A stretch of 64,000 bases of DNA from Buddleja alternifolia (GCA_019426215.1 CM033391.1:10528708-10592707); one strand, 5' to 3'. Positions 10,001 through 22,345 are shown, counted from the stretch's first letter. The notes: generated by a model not told the origin, from the sequence alone. Program-made: numbers and translations.

Positions 10001-12948
10001 GAATGTTTCTCTGGATATATCAACGGCCTTTGGAAAAACAGCTAGTTGAACACTTGTACTTATAGGTCACATTACCTGATAGTGATAGTGATTTATGTGG
10101 AATGCAGCCGTCAATAAAAAATTTAATGCATTAACATACATAACATGTAAAATTAGAAAAGACAAAACACCGAACTTCAAATAAAAATTATTTTAATTTT
10201 ATGTAATTTATTATAGTAGTCAATCACGATCTAAAAATAAATAAATACTGCTTAGATAAATCAAATCCCTATAAAATAAAAAATACAATAAAAAAATTAT
10301 TCTTTATGCAGTTCTATTATGTTCTTAAATGGATAGCTTTTTTGCTTGCTTACATGTACGTATTGTCCAATTATGCATTCATCAAACAATTATTTGGATA
10401 AATTATTATGAAAAATGAGTTGATGATTAAATGGAACATTTATTGTTTAATTTGTTAGCAATTGACTCTTTATTAACAAATGAGTACTATAATCATTTAT
10501 CTAGCTAGAGAGATAAACAAAAGTGGAGCTCGTATAGTAATTTGTAGATTTCCAATTACTCTTTACACATTTTGAAGGTGGTTGGTCATTAAGTTGTAGA
10601 TCTCGTAGAGACATGATATTAATGAAATTGAAAACCATCTCTATAAATCAAAAGTTGGTGGAATATTCTTATAGATTTTTGGAAATACATAACTTTTGTG
10701 TGTGTTATTTGTAGCTTCACTATATTTCTTAGCTAGTTCTAGAATATCCTGGATTCATTGAAAATTGATTTCTCGGTCTAATAATTTGGCAGTTAGAATA
10801 TTATGAACTTGCATATTATTAAACTACATGAATCATAAGTGTGCAACGACATAGTACCAATCTCTAATAAATAGAGTTTTTTTTTTGTTTGAAGTTATAA
10901 TACAACTTTTTCTAGAAAATGCGGCATGTTTGTTTGAGAATAAAATATTATAAAATTTAATTTGTTGTTTAATTAGCGTCATAGACCACAAATATGATAT
11001 GTTCTCTATGAAATTACTGTACAAATATCAACTTCCTCATAAATTTGGGCCCAATGTAATGGACTTTAATATGACTCATTATCAATATTTATTAAGTGGA
11101 TTGGCAGTAAGAGATCTAGTCCATTAGGAACAATAATTAATTAGTGTTAATAGGACATTCACTAATCGCTCTAAAAATATATATCTGGGAATTATTCTAG
11201 TCTATTGTGCGCTTTGTCGAATCCCAAATTTTTTTACACGCTTACCAACACACACTTGCCAAGCTTTATTATCCTGAACTTGACTCTATTTTGATTTCGC
11301 ATCACCATATGACAAAAAATCAAATAAGTCCCACTTTATGCAAATTAAATAATTATGATTATCTTAATCAATTTGAAGCTCAGAGAGGCCCTAATAAATT
11401 ATTCAACTAATATTCATCATATTTATACTTCCCATACATTCATACTCAACTACACAATATTCGACAAAGGCACTCCAATTTTTGTTATTGACACTCCAAC
11501 TTTTATTTTATTTTCAAAGGTTAAAAAAGCCCGTCATTGTGTAAAAGAAATTTTTTGAAGATCATTAATTTTATATATTCATGTTAAATTTGTTTAGTAT
11601 AAACATGTTAAAATCAATTTAGTCAATAATATCTAGAAGTATAATTCGAGATAATACGAAGAATGTTATAGACATTTAGGTTGTGACCACACAAATAAGA
11701 GATCACTTCAACCTACAATATTCAGGAAAATTAATTGAAATAAAATAAGAAACTTTTTTTAAAAAAAATTTACTTTATTACCTAAAAATTCTGAAATGCT
11801 TTTATTTATTATCATCCATTTTAACTATCTATTCTAACTGAAGACTCTGTGCACGTATGAACTCAGAGATATAATATTAAAAATGGTAAAATATGTAAAA
11901 ATCAACTAAAGTTTGAGAAAAACCAGTATATATGTTAAACTCATCAGGAAAGAAATAATTAATCAAGCAACATGTTCTATGAAGCAACAATGTTCAAATT
12001 AAAAAAGATGAAAAACTTTGAAGAAATAAAATTATCAATTTTTGTAGTAATGAGTTGATTGGGTACTTGAGAATATTCTAAGATTTCCTCGAAGATTTTA
12101 TTATTTACAAGGTCTAATATTACATTCAACTCCTCTTAATTATTTTCACAATTTTGATTGTTCATTGCTAAAATTCTAATTGATTTAATTTCAGAACCAA
12201 GAACCAATAAATACAGCAACTAGTGGATACAAATTTTATCTTAGAAAGTCGAGAAAAAGAAGATTTATTTCTATACACAAAGTTGGAAAGGTTTTTGTTT
12301 TTCCCTGTCTATATCTTTTGGGCAAGGGTTATGAAGGTTATGCACTTTTTATTTTGGAGTTCATCTGTATTTTTGATATTACAAGGTGCAATTGTATCTT
12401 GCACTAATTTGTAATTTTTGGCATTAAAGATAATTTTGTCCTTTTAAGAAAATGAAAGGGAATATAGAGTGCTAATAATAGAAGTTGGAATGCCCTTATC
12501 AACTTCCTATCATGTATATGCATTCGTGTAATATTTGGTACTAGTTTAACTGAAGTACTAATTTTAGTAAGTATACTGTATATATGTATATGCACCTTCA
12601 AATCTATAATCCCACATCAATTTGGAAATGTGTAGTTTCCCGCAGTCTATTTTCTGTTAACAGATGAAATCAAATACAACAAAACTAATCACACTAATTG
12701 TTAAAACACTATATGTCCACCAACAGGAAGCTCAGAAATCTAATTATCTCAACAACAGATACATAATCCAAAATCAGATCCAACTTATCGAATGTTTCCA
12801 AAGAATATAAACAAATAATCAACAATAATTTAAAAGGTTATAGAAACAAAGCAAAGAAAATTTCAACCTTTCATGATATCATATGATGATGATGATGATG
12901 ATGAACCATAGAAATTCATGTATATACGAATTATAATTCTTGCAATAT
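10001..12948. other. AT-rich intergenic DNA downstream of the receptor kinase
   Basis: No gene, RNA gene or clear element is seen. The open frames here are short and lack family resemblance. The last part (about 12600-12948) would hold the 3' UTR and polyadenylation region of the minus-strand kinase gene and includes a (GAT)n trinucleotide run at about 12885-12903. Confidence 0.6.
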
Positions 12949-15459
12949 TCATCTCCCCTCGGACTTTACCAGCTGCGAGAAAACTCTACTCATTGAAACG
13001 CCCGAAAGATCATCCACGCTCGACTCTTCAAACCCTGCAACAGAATTGCTCGTATGATCAACATTATTAAACTCAGCAACTTGTGGTGAGAGTTGACCAA
13101 TAACATTCGTGCTATTTTCCTCAGGATCATTATGCACGACCGCCTCTTGAAGTTGAAGTGCATATTCAAGATTCCACAATACGTCTCCCATAGACGGCCT
13201 ATCTACACCAAAATCAGCCAAGCATTTCTCCGCCGTTTCTCCAAACTTCCTAAGTGAATCAGGTTTTATCTTCCCGGATAATTTAGGGTCGGTTATTTGG
13301 TCCAGCTGTCCCTTCTTCTGCCACCTCATCGCCCATTCAGCTAAGTTAACCATTTCCCTAGGAAGAGACGGATCAATCACGGGCCGTGCGCAAAGAACTT
13401 CAAACAAGACAACACCGAACGAATAAACATCGGATTTTTCGGTTAGTTGTTGCCTTCTGAAGTACTCGGGGTCTAAGTACCCAAAACTCCCCTTAACTGC
13501 CGTGCTGACATGGGTTTGATCAACTTCGGGCCCCGTTTTAGAAAGCCCAAAATCCGCAACCTTAGCCATAAGATTCTCGTCGAGCAATATGTTTGCAGAT
13601 TTTACATCACGGTGGATAACTGGTTTGGAGTCGCCCGTGTGGAGATAGTGTAGCCCTCTCGCCGCCCCAATGCATATCTCGAGCCTCTCCTTCCAACCTA
13701 AACATGGATTATCCGACCCGTAGAGATGCCCTTTGAGGGTCCCGTTTTCCATGTACTCGTAAACAAGGATCATCTCATTCTTCTCGTCACAATAACCAAT
13801 CAAAGAAACCAAATGGCGGTGACGGAATTGCGAAAGCATCTCGATTTCCGTTCTAAACTCTGCTAAACCTTGTTGGGACTTGGGATTGCCTCTCTTAACC
13901 GCCACCACCGTCCCGTCATGTAAAACCCCTTTATAAACTTTCCCGAAGCCACCAATTCCAATCGCCAGATTCTCATCGAAGTTGTTAGTCGCTTCTTGAA
14001 GCGCCACAAAAGGGATCCGATAGCTCATGTTAGAACCGACACTAACATTAGTCCCTGTCGAATATTTACTTCCCTGTGTGTGAGAAGCCCCTCCGTTGAC
14101 ATATATCGGGACCCACGTCTTTGAATGAGCGAGAAGTCGTTGTTTCCTTCTTTTGTGAATGAAAAATAAAAGTACAATGAGTATCAAAGCAACCGGCACG
14201 CCAACACTCAACCCGACAATCATTCCCAAATTCTTCTTAGAGGCCGGAAACCTCGGTAAAACCGACGACCCGGCGAGACTATCCCGAGAATTGTTCATTT
14301 TCATTATCTCCAACCCGTTGAGAAAGGCGTCCGGGTAAGAACTTCTAGGAGACGGGCCGATACTTATACTAAGGTTATTTTGGTCCATCAACGGCGTAAC
14401 AAAGTCCATAAAATATGGGGTGGCTAAATGCCCCGAAGTTCTAGAACTCGGTTCAAAATCCGGCGCAACAAGAGAACTACCAATATACACATTAAATACA
14501 AGCTGGTTAGCTGCTGTACTCACTATATCACAAAAGTGCAAACGAATCAAGTACTGAAAACCCGGATCCACATTAAATCCCCATGTCACGTTGAAATTAC
14601 TATTCGGGTCGTTTCCGGAATTCATTTTAGTACAAGTTCCATACACAGTTTGTGGAGCAGTATTTGAAGAAGCCCCCCCTTGAGGATAATGGACAGCTGG
14701 CACATTTGATTCATTAGTGGCAAGATTTTGTTGCAACAAGAAATTACTATCGGGAACCCATGTTCGTCCCAATGTATCATTTACAAGTGAAACCAATGGG
14801 CCGCCCATATTTACCCTTGCAACAGTCTCGAGAGCCTGAGTCACAAGCCCGTTAAATGGGCCTGGTGGATTGAAAAGCGAGGCGTCATCAGCAATGAGGT
14901 CATCTGGAACTGAGACAACTTCAAGGGCATTAATGTAAGCCAATGAATTAGTCGAGGGCGAAAAAGTGATCACGAGGTCTCCACTTGTCACATTTACCGA
15001 ATATTCCTTAACCGAGGCATTTCTGGGGCTAAACTCACTAAGTAGAGTAGTTTGTTGGGAAAAAACAGAGAAGCTAGCTGAGTTCATATCATAATTCTGG
15101 TAAGTAAAGGGATAAAAGTGGAGCCGAATCCAGTGCCTCCCGCCTTGTTGAATCGAAAAAGTATACCTAGTAGGTCCCGTGAAAATTCTAGCAGTACGGA
15201 AGAGACGAGAATCCTCAGATGGCGTTATGGAGTTCAAATTGCTATCGGCTAAAATGTCTTGTGGAGTTGTCAAGAATCTTGAAGATGATCTATCAGCCAC
15301 GTAAGTGATATTACCCACAGTTAGATCGGTGGATGATCCACAGTTTATATAGTATCTATCAATGGGATCGAATCCTCTTTGACAACATGCCAGATTCAAT
15401 ATCAACAAAAAGGTTGTTAGAAATGCTGAGGGATTGACACGGATGTTTGAGGAGATCAT
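12949..15459 (-). CDS. HERK1: CrRLK1L receptor-like kinase, HERK1-like
   Basis: An 836-residue frame from the ATG at 15457-15459 encodes a plasma-membrane receptor kinase of the Catharanthus roseus RLK1-like family. These proteins sense cell-wall state and RALF peptides and control cell growth. Order: signal peptide (hydrophobic AFLTTFLLILNLACC), two malectin-like domains at about 30-190 and 210-390 with many N-glycosylation sites, one membrane span at about 411-434 followed by KRRKQR, then a Ser/Thr kinase. Kinase residues are intact: glycine loop GIGGFGKVYKG (500-510), Lys522 in VAVKR, HRD (616-618), DFG (636-638). The C-terminal tail VSMSRVFSQLVKSEGR is typical of HERK1. The longer frame to 15486 starts at TTG, not ATG. 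TTTTTGCAG just upstream looks like a splice acceptor, so a few more N-terminal residues may come from an upstream exon. HERK1 versus its close paralogues is by resemblance only. Confidence 0.9.
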   Translation of the reverse strand: MISSNIRVNPSAFLTTFLLILNLACCQRGFDPIDRYYINCGSSTDLTVGNITYVADRSSSRFLTTPQDILADSNLNSITPSEDSRLFRTARIFTGPTRYTFSIQQGGRHWIRLHFYPFTYQNYDMNSASFSVFSQQTTLLSEFSPRNASVKEYSVNVTSGDLVITFSPSTNSLAYINALEVVSVPDDLIADDASLFNPPGPFNGLVTQALETVARVNMGGPLVSLVNDTLGRTWVPDSNFLLQQNLATNESNVPAVHYPQGGASSNTAPQTVYGTCTKMNSGNDPNSNFNVTWGFNVDPGFQYLIRLHFCDIVSTAANQLVFNVYIGSSLVAPDFEPSSRTSGHLATPYFMDFVTPLMDQNNLSISIGPSPRSSYPDAFLNGLEIMKMNNSRDSLAGSSVLPRFPASKKNLGMIVGLSVGVPVALILIVLLFFIHKRRKQRLLAHSKTWVPIYVNGGASHTQGSKYSTGTNVSVGSNMSYRIPFVALQEATNNFDENLAIGIGGFGKVYKGVLHDGTVVAVKRGNPKSQQGLAEFRTEIEMLSQFRHRHLVSLIGYCDEKNEMILVYEYMENGTLKGHLYGSDNPCLGWKERLEICIGAARGLHYLHTGDSKPVIHRDVKSANILLDENLMAKVADFGLSKTGPEVDQTHVSTAVKGSFGYLDPEYFRRQQLTEKSDVYSFGVVLFEVLCARPVIDPSLPREMVNLAEWAMRWQKKGQLDQITDPKLSGKIKPDSLRKFGETAEKCLADFGVDRPSMGDVLWNLEYALQLQEAVVHNDPEENSTNVIGQLSPQVAEFNNVDHTSNSVAGFEESSVDDLSGVSMSRVFSQLVKSEGR

Positions 15460-15463
15460 GTGT

Positions 15464-16362
15464 CTGCAAAAAGGAAATAATTGCAAGTGTAATTTAGTTA
15501 TAAGTATGATAATAAAGCACTTTATCGAACATCATTTATGGCATGCTGTGGATAAACTTATAAAATGTCATCTATATGTTGATCATCCAGGCCAACCAGT
15601 GTTTAATTTCACCTCTTTCCACCCTGTAATTACTATGATGCACCCTTCACATAGCCTCAAGCTTCCGACTCTTTTGACTACTTCGATATATCAATGTTCT
15701 TTATAATTTGATCTCGTATAATATGACTTCTAGACAATAAAATCTACAAAGATGAAGTAGCATATCCAGAAAATAAAGAATTTAGAACTGATTTTCACAT
15801 TGCACATCCATAGACATGGTTTTATATTATCAAAAGAGAAAAGTAATTTGGCTAATTACCTATAAAAGTCCCTGTTGAAAACAAATCTCAAATAACAAAT
15901 GTTATAATTACTTATCTAATTCCTGCAATAACACAATGCCCCTCTCCTATTTGATAAATTAACAATTCGCAGATAAACCCATATGATTAGTCAGATCTTC
16001 CCCCTCAAATAATCTCGTCGCTAAAGCTTGGATCAATATCACAACGGGTGTAATGCAGTGCATAGTTCTTTTAGCATAAATGAAAAGGGCAAAATGCAAA
16101 ACTATCCAATGCAGTGCATAGTTCTTTTAGCATAAATGAAAAGGGCAAAATGCAAAACTATCCGTTCAACTTTTCCCTCAGATTTACTTTCTATCACTTG
16201 CCATCAGCCATAATCTCAAAATCAAGTGGCTCAAGCATCTACTAGAAAAAGTTGGTAATTAAATTAAACAATTTATCAAAAACAACATACTAACAAGTAA
16301 TTTATTCTATATATTATTTAGTGAAGAATATGAAAAAAAAAAATCTAGAATAAGATCTAAAC
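15464..16362 (-). other. Intron at the 5' end of the HERK1-like gene (899 bp)
   Basis: On the minus strand the acceptor TTATTTCCTTTTTGCAG ends at 15464, four bases before the ATG. A fitting donor CAG/GTTTAG lies at 16363/16362. The intron is AT-rich, as plant introns are, and contains a perfect 56-bp tandem duplication. Inferred from splice consensus only. Confidence 0.6.
16052..16163. repeat. Perfect tandem duplication, 2 x 56 bp
   Basis: Units 16052-16107 and 16108-16163 are identical, each beginning AATGCAGTGCATAG and ending AACTATCC. The units lie in the inferred 5' intron of the kinase gene. Lack of divergence indicates a recent duplication or an assembly artefact. Confidence 0.95.
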
Positions 16363-16462
16363 CTGATGAAGGCCTTCATCTTATTGTAAATGGATCTTCC
16401 TTCACCAATAGCAGCAACAATTGTGCTGAATTATCATCTGACTAAGATCTTCTTTTTGCAAC
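16363..16462 (-). other. Inferred second leader exon of the HERK1-like gene, with two ATGs
   Basis: It is bounded by the acceptor CAATTTTAG (ending at 16463) and the donor CAG/GTTTAG. It contains an 11-codon upstream ORF at 16402-16437. Closer to the donor is an ATG at 16377-16379 that reads MKAFI and, after splicing to 15463, continues in frame as R-H-M into the kinase. The real protein may therefore start here (843 residues) instead of at 15459. A basic residue added before the signal peptide is compatible with secretion. Needs transcript evidence. Confidence 0.5.
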
Positions 16463-16880
16463 CTAAAATTGACAAGAACAATATATTAAGAAACAGTAAA
16501 TTGATCTATAAGTTATACAGTAGTTCACAGCAAGGTTAAAAAATGCCAGATTCAACATAAAAAACCCAGATAGAAAATCTCCAAAAAAAAAAAAAAAAAA
16601 ACAGATTGAAAATCCCAAAAACCCTACAGCCCATCATCACAAAGAACATAAAGGTAGCACCTTTGAGCTCAATCAACAATACAACCACCAAAAAATGAAG
16701 TAAATTTGCAAAAACTATCATAAACCCATTAAAGAAACTGAGAAGAAAGAGAAAATACTTCACCTTTGAGATCAAATAAGGTCCAAGAGAGAGAGAAAAT
16801 GAGAGAAAACCCAGATTTGTGTTGTACAGTAAAAATTCTAATTTGGGTTTGAAATAAAAAGAGAATAGTGTCTGTCTGTG
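16463..16880 (-). promoter_or_regulatory. First leader intron, exon 1 and promoter-proximal region of the HERK1-like gene
   Basis: A donor CAAAG/GTGAAGT at 16764/16763 pairs with the acceptor at 16463 (301-bp intron with an A/T-rich body and a long homopolymer at 16582-16600). Upstream on the minus strand, about 16764-16880, is a CT-rich leader (CTCTCATTTTCTCTCTCTC), common near plant transcription starts. No clear TATA box was found. Exon boundaries are inferred from consensus only. Confidence 0.4.
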
Positions 16881-18027
16881 CTAAACAGCAAAAATCTAGT
16901 AAGCAATAAACCTGTCAAGAGCTGAATAGACAATTACCGACCCCAGCTAATGCTATAGACTCTGGTACAAATAGGGGGTTTTATTTTGTTTTTCACTAAA
17001 TCACATATTCGCATTAACTCATGTGTTCACATATGTATTGTCATTGTTGGATACATCATACATGATTATAATACTGAGGGAAACCGAGTCAAAAGTGAAC
17101 ACATACCCACAGGCCACAGCATATATACAGATAGATTGATAGATACAAAATATATATATATATATATTCTTTTTCTTTTGGGCAGTACTATTTTATTTGT
17201 ATTGTTATATCACAAGAGTATGCATATTAGGTCGGAAATGGTTGACCTTTTTGGGAAGAAAAAATTGGAAATAGTCTAGAAAAACGTAATTCAACTCTGG
17301 GGGTATGGGCAGCGCACTAAATCAGTTGTAAAACAATAACGTGTTATGTTAACATGCATACATGTGTAATAAGTTTTTATATATACATAGTTGAATAAAA
17401 ATAGAATTAAAAAAAATCTATCCACAATCTAATATGGATATATATCGTGTAACAATATGTACGAATGTAAAAGTTAATATTACATCATATGTTACAAAAA
17501 AATTAGCTAGATATGGAGCGTGGCGAAATGTTGTAAAAGACAAATTTACTTGAGGAGTTAAACGTTTACAAGAAAATAGAGGGTATTAAATTACAAAATT
17601 CAACTAATAATCAATGTGAGAGAGTGGCGAAGTGTTGTAAAAGAAAACATTTACTTGAGGAGTTATAAGTTCGCCAGGAAAAGGAGGGTATTAATTACAT
17701 AATTTAATTAATAACCAGTAGTGTAATCAATTCAAGACAATTGCACATATAAATGGTTCATCTACTTATAAATTATACTTTTTGTAACATTCATTGTAAT
17801 ACACAACTCTGGAGTTTTTCATTTAAAATATCTATTTATTCATATTTTCAGTTAAGTTAGAAGATATCATTCATTTCAAAACTAGGAGATCAACAAGAAA
17901 ATATTTTCATTATAAAAGAAATGCTTAAAATACTTGACCAACCCCTTGGGGGTTTAAAGTTAGAACACATTTTATAAAAGAACCCCAAAAAAAAAAAAAA
18001 ATTGCTTCTACAAATGCTAAAAATACA
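16881..18027. other. AT-rich intergenic DNA, upstream side of the kinase gene
   Basis: This likely holds the rest of the kinase promoter. It has a (TA)n tract at 17150-17168, the duplication listed separately, an A-run near 17987-18001 and a short palindrome AACCCC/GGGGTT near 17942. No gene is recognisable. Confidence 0.5.
17516..17722. repeat. Diverged tandem duplication of about 104 bp
   Basis: Copies at 17516-17619 and 17620-17722 share the blocks GTGGCGAA, GTTGTAAAAGA, TTTACTTGAGGAGTTA and GAGGGTATTAA in the same order. They have diverged by substitutions and small indels, so this is older than the 56-bp duplication nearby. Confidence 0.75.
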
Positions 18028-18944
18028 TGTGGGATTTGATCTCTTGTATGCACTTAGAAATGCTTTAAAGGATAGATTATATATAGCATATTATTTGTAA
18101 TTGACAATTTATTTATAAAAGACATTTCAGTTGTTTTACTTCAATCTTATTGGCATTTGTGAGTTATAAACAACGTTAAGTCCAAATGATCAAGACAAAC
18201 TTCTACTCCTTATGAGTTACGGAGATTGGCACTTGAAGTGTTTGGTATTTGATCACTAAACTTGTTCCAAAGTCAAAGAAAGTTTCAATTAGGCATTGAA
18301 ACTGGATAAGACTTGTATGACATAAATTGTAGCATAGGAGTGCAAGGTGGATATTATGGGTTAGTGGGAGCTTGTGTCATTGACACATCAGTGGGACTGA
18401 AGAGTTCGAACACGACTAGCATCGGTTCTATCACATAAGTTTCACTCTATGACAGTCAATGCCAGAACTGATTAGTTGTGATAGAGGTGTATGAACCTTA
18501 TATCTAAGGGATCATGTTGAAGATGTACTTGTGACATCAAGTTTGTCATTAGAGTATTTAGACCAATTCACTTGGTGGGGTCAACTTCAAAGTGCAACTT
18601 GATGGGCAAGTGACAGTTTTAACTCATATGGCCTATGCCATTAAGAATGAGTGAGATCAAAATTTTTTGGCCAAAGCAATGAAGCTACTTGTGTTGGACA
18701 CAAGAATGAGCTCGGTGATCTCATTATGACTTAAACATATGGTTAAGTCATGTGAATTTAACAAGATCATGACTCTCACTTGACTGAATCAAAAGAATAA
18801 AAGGTTGATACCCATACGGTTTTCACATCAAAAAATGTTTAGAATGATCCTATAATTCCTTCTCTTTTGGGTTGCGATGTTGGCCACATGACCAACTACC
18901 CTCGATGTCAATGAGGACAAATAGATTGTATAGAGTATCCACTT
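18028..18944 (+). repeat. 5' LTR of element B, left part
   Basis: From about 18160 it matches the LTR of element A (6390-7150), including the blocks around GAACCTTA and GTTTGTCATTAGAGTA, and matches 23909-24390 even better. The start TGTGGGATTTGATC at 18028 is a guess. The match ends abruptly near 18945 and resumes at 20511. Confidence 0.65.
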
Positions 18945-20510
18945 ATGTTATACGAACTTATATTTAATAAAGACATTTACTCTTCTGTTCATATAAAATT
19001 TCATGGTATTAATAAGTGTTGAACAAATAGTCCCTGTGTATCAAGGTTGACCTTCGTCTTTTATGAAATAAAGAAGTGGCACAGGGAGAGTCTTATTCCT
19101 GATCGCTTAAAAGGGTTTGCAAGTCAAGGAATCTTAATTGGGCATTAAGATTCGACTTGTATGACACATGCTCTGACAAGGGTGTCAGTCGAACACTATG
19201 GGATAGTGAGAACACGTGTCATAGATATACCAATGGAATTGATATATTCGAACATGGCTCACAGTAATCCGATCACATGGGTATTTACTCTGTGACTATC
19301 AATGATTGAATTATTGACCATAATAGTATGCGTGAGCCTTAGACCTGAGGGTTCATGATCAATATACTTGTACTATTGAATCTGTTACTAGAGTAGTTAG
19401 GCCCAAACCACCCTTTGGTGGAACCGACCTCGAAGTGCGATCTCAACGAGTCAAGTAGCACTTGTGAAGTGATCGTCAAGATGGGATTCACTGTCTCGAT
19501 AGTAAACGAAAAAGTATCTTGTGCAATCATAGGCATACGAAATTATAAATCTTTGCCCAAAGCAATGAAACTAACTCATGTAGGATATGAGGGGTAGTTT
19601 GGTAATTTCATCATGCTACGATTAAATGCATATTATTAAGTTTAGTGAGTTTGACATATACTATAACTCTCACTTGATCGGGATACGTCAGTGAAGGGCT
19701 TATACACATATAGTATTTATGATCTAGAGGTTCGTAAATGATTCGTTCATTTCGTACTCAATTGCGTTACGATGTGAGTCCACGGGACTGACTAGGACTC
19801 ACATCCTTTGGTAATTCCTCTCATTGACAATTGAGATGAACCTAAAGAGTCGCTATATAAGAAATGAACAGGATGTCTTTTTGTATTAATCTTTTAGAAA
19901 GATATAATTAATTGGACGGATTGATTTAATGGTTAAATCAATAAATTAAATATTTAATTTAATTAGATTAAATTAAATTATTTAATTGAAAAATTAATTA
20001 AATGGAATTAATTAATTAACATATATATATTGGATTTAAATAAGATTTAAATTAAATATATATTAAATTGTGGACTAAGTTGATTGGGCCAACTTAAGCC
20101 CACCTTACACGTCCATGAAGATCTACGGGCGGTTACTAGGAGTCCAAGGAAGGACTCCTACTTGTTGCTTAAGTCAGTAGAGTTATAAGGTAACTCCAAC
20201 TGCACTAAGAAACCTAACCCTAATTGCATAACACAAAAGGAAGGATATCCTATCCCAAAAAACAACCCCTAGCCGTCCTCCACTATCAACGAGGAGGTTT
20301 TTGGAGATCTTTGGAAGGCTCGTTTCGCGTGGATCTTTGGAGACAGGAAATCTAGGAGTTGCTATTACGCGAATTCAAAAATACAAAATCGATAAGGTAA
20401 TCAGTTTCGTTTAATTTTTGATGAAAATCATCAAACCACGTTAAAGTGATTCGACTTTAGGAATCCTAAATTATTCCGCTGTGTTTTTCGCTCTAGAGGA
20501 TTCCTAATAG
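18945..20510 (+). mobile_element. LTR of a related copia family nested in the 5' LTR of element B
   Basis: The host LTR sequence is interrupted at about 18941 (TATCCAC) and continues at about 20513 (TACCCACATTC), as shown by comparison with the uninterrupted copy at 24360-24420. The insert is LTR-like: it has weak similarity to the host LTR in parallel blocks (for example 19120-19440 against 6480-6850) and a CT-poor, ATTAAT-rich right half with a splice-like end region. Edges are accurate to about 10 bases; a possible imperfect TSD is TCCAC/CCCAC. It looks like a solo LTR. Confidence 0.6.
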
Positions 20511-20870
20511 TTACCCACATTCTTTGTTTCCTACCAATGTCAATTGAGACGAACCTAAAGAGTTGCGCTTAAAAGAAAACAAAGTATAAGCTTGATGGGC
20601 ATTTTAGGTATTTGATACCATCAATTTATTAGATAAATCAAAAGATATGAAATAATTAATTACTCATTGGATGAGTTAATTAATTAAATGATAATATTAA
20701 TGAATTAATTAATTTTTTGGAAAAATAAATTATTAAAGTAAATTATCACATTATTTATTTGAATAAATATTTATTAGATAAATAATTCAATTAAATAGGT
20801 AATCAATAAAAACTAAAGTGGTGCAATAGCCTGTGGCTAGCGCACAATCTGAGGTGGGCGTCCTCTTGAA
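20511..20870 (+). repeat. 5' LTR of element B, right part (3' end lost)
   Basis: Matches 24395-24740 closely (GAGACGAACCTAAAGAGT, TTGATACCATC and GTGGTGCA blocks). The last 400 or so bases present in the 3' LTR copy (24740-25148) are missing, as is any primer-binding site, so a deletion joins LTR to leader. Confidence 0.65.
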
Positions 20871-22345
20871 CGCCTGCTGAGCAACTCGATGTAGGGCATC
20901 GAGTGCCTAGGTAGCGCTCAGCCCAGGCGTGTGCGCTGGGTACATACATGCCCGATAGTCGAGTCGTGCGTTGGGCGCACGACTAGATTGGCTGAGTGGG
21001 TCATGCGTTGGGCGTACGACCTACAGGCCGAAAGTGGAGCATCAAGCCTGACTACTGACTCTTGATAGATACGAGTAAAATATTTCAATATTTTAGTCTT
21101 GGGTTTATTTTGTTATTAGGCGGGCCAAGTGGTTGGTGATCTGGATTTGATGAAATCGAGTCTAAATGAAATTTATTGAAATTTAATATTTATTGAATTA
21201 GAAATTATTTTTCTCAAGAGTTATGCTTAATATATTTATTAAATATATAATTTCTCATATGGGGCTTTAAATCATAAAATATGTGAAATTTGAAATTGTA
21301 TGTCTAATTAACTAGTTGGAATAATTAATTAAACTAATCACCCACATAGTTGCTTTTATTTTATTACGAGCATTTACTATGTGATGGTGACACCTTCCAT
21401 GGACTTAGGCTTTTGATGATGTATTTATTTTTAATGAGTTGTATAGGTCGGTTTGAGCTCATTTATTTTAATTAGAATCTATTTATAGGTTGTCACATAA
21501 ATAATATAATAGAATACGACGACTAAAATCGGTGACAAGCTTGGAGCCCATGAAGAGTAGATTAGACCTATTATTTTATGCATTCTTTATTTTGATTGCC
21601 CATTAGCTTGGGTCTTCTAAAAAATTCTTGGTTGTGTGTGTTGATAGCTTTTTGGAATTGCTATGCATGTTTTATTCGTTTTATGATCCACGTGTGCGCA
21701 TTATAAATGGTTAACATGCAAAGTGAGACCAAATCAAGGACGAGAACTCAATTCTCCCAACTTTGAAAAAAATACTAAGTTAGTAAAGGGTGCTAGGCGT
21801 CCTTTCCCTCCATCAAACTTAATAATATTAAAATTGTATCCGATATGTGGCATCATCTCAATTAGCGGGGGCAATACATTTGGATATAGTTCAAATTTTA
21901 CTAAGTGCATTAGATGCGTTAATCGAAACATATTTCACTCCAAGTCTCGTTAAAGGGTTGCAAGGTGAATTTCAAATGTTAGATTTAAACGAGTTAGGGG
22001 GAATAAACTTAGATTAGCCACAAGCCTATATATTGTTAAAGGGTTGCAGTTTGGTTGATTATAAGAAAAGAAGATTGAATCATCTATTGGATTGATTGGT
22101 GTTGGACACCACTTTAAAATGTTAATGGAGCATATATCGTTAAAGTGTTTCAATCCACTGAACCAATTAAAGAACTCAATCACCACTATGAAGTAATTAC
22201 CAATGATGATTTCCGACTTCTACATTGGGAGTGTATTTTCGAAAAATATAGTGGAGCAAGCTTAAATTTAATTTGGATAATTACAAACAACTTATTAAAT
22301 CTGGCTTATTTTTTCACTGTTACTTTATGTTTTATTTCTATCAAA
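20871..22345 (+). other. Leader of copia element B
   Basis: Corresponds to 1-1570 of element A. It begins with a GC-rich patch with repeated GCGTTGGGCGCACGAC-like motifs (20930-21030), then AT-rich sequence. Three GTTAAAGGGTTG-type motifs lie at 21944, 22030 and 22134. No independent gene is recognised. Confidence 0.65.

Noticed and set aside
11207..11558. Two overlapping plus-strand frames of 67 residues
   Set aside because: Short, AT-driven, no start context, splice structure or similarity to any family I know.
15457..15486. Longer kinase frame starting at 15486 (845 residues)
   Set aside because: The first codon is TTG, unlikely as a plant start, and the extra bases form a splice acceptor. 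The ATG at 15459 or an upstream exon is more plausible.
20930..21030. GCGTTGGGCGCACGAC-type repeats as a CRISPR-like or regulatory array
   Set aside because: Only a few imperfect copies with irregular spacing, in a plant retroelement leader; related sequence occurs at 30-50 of element A.
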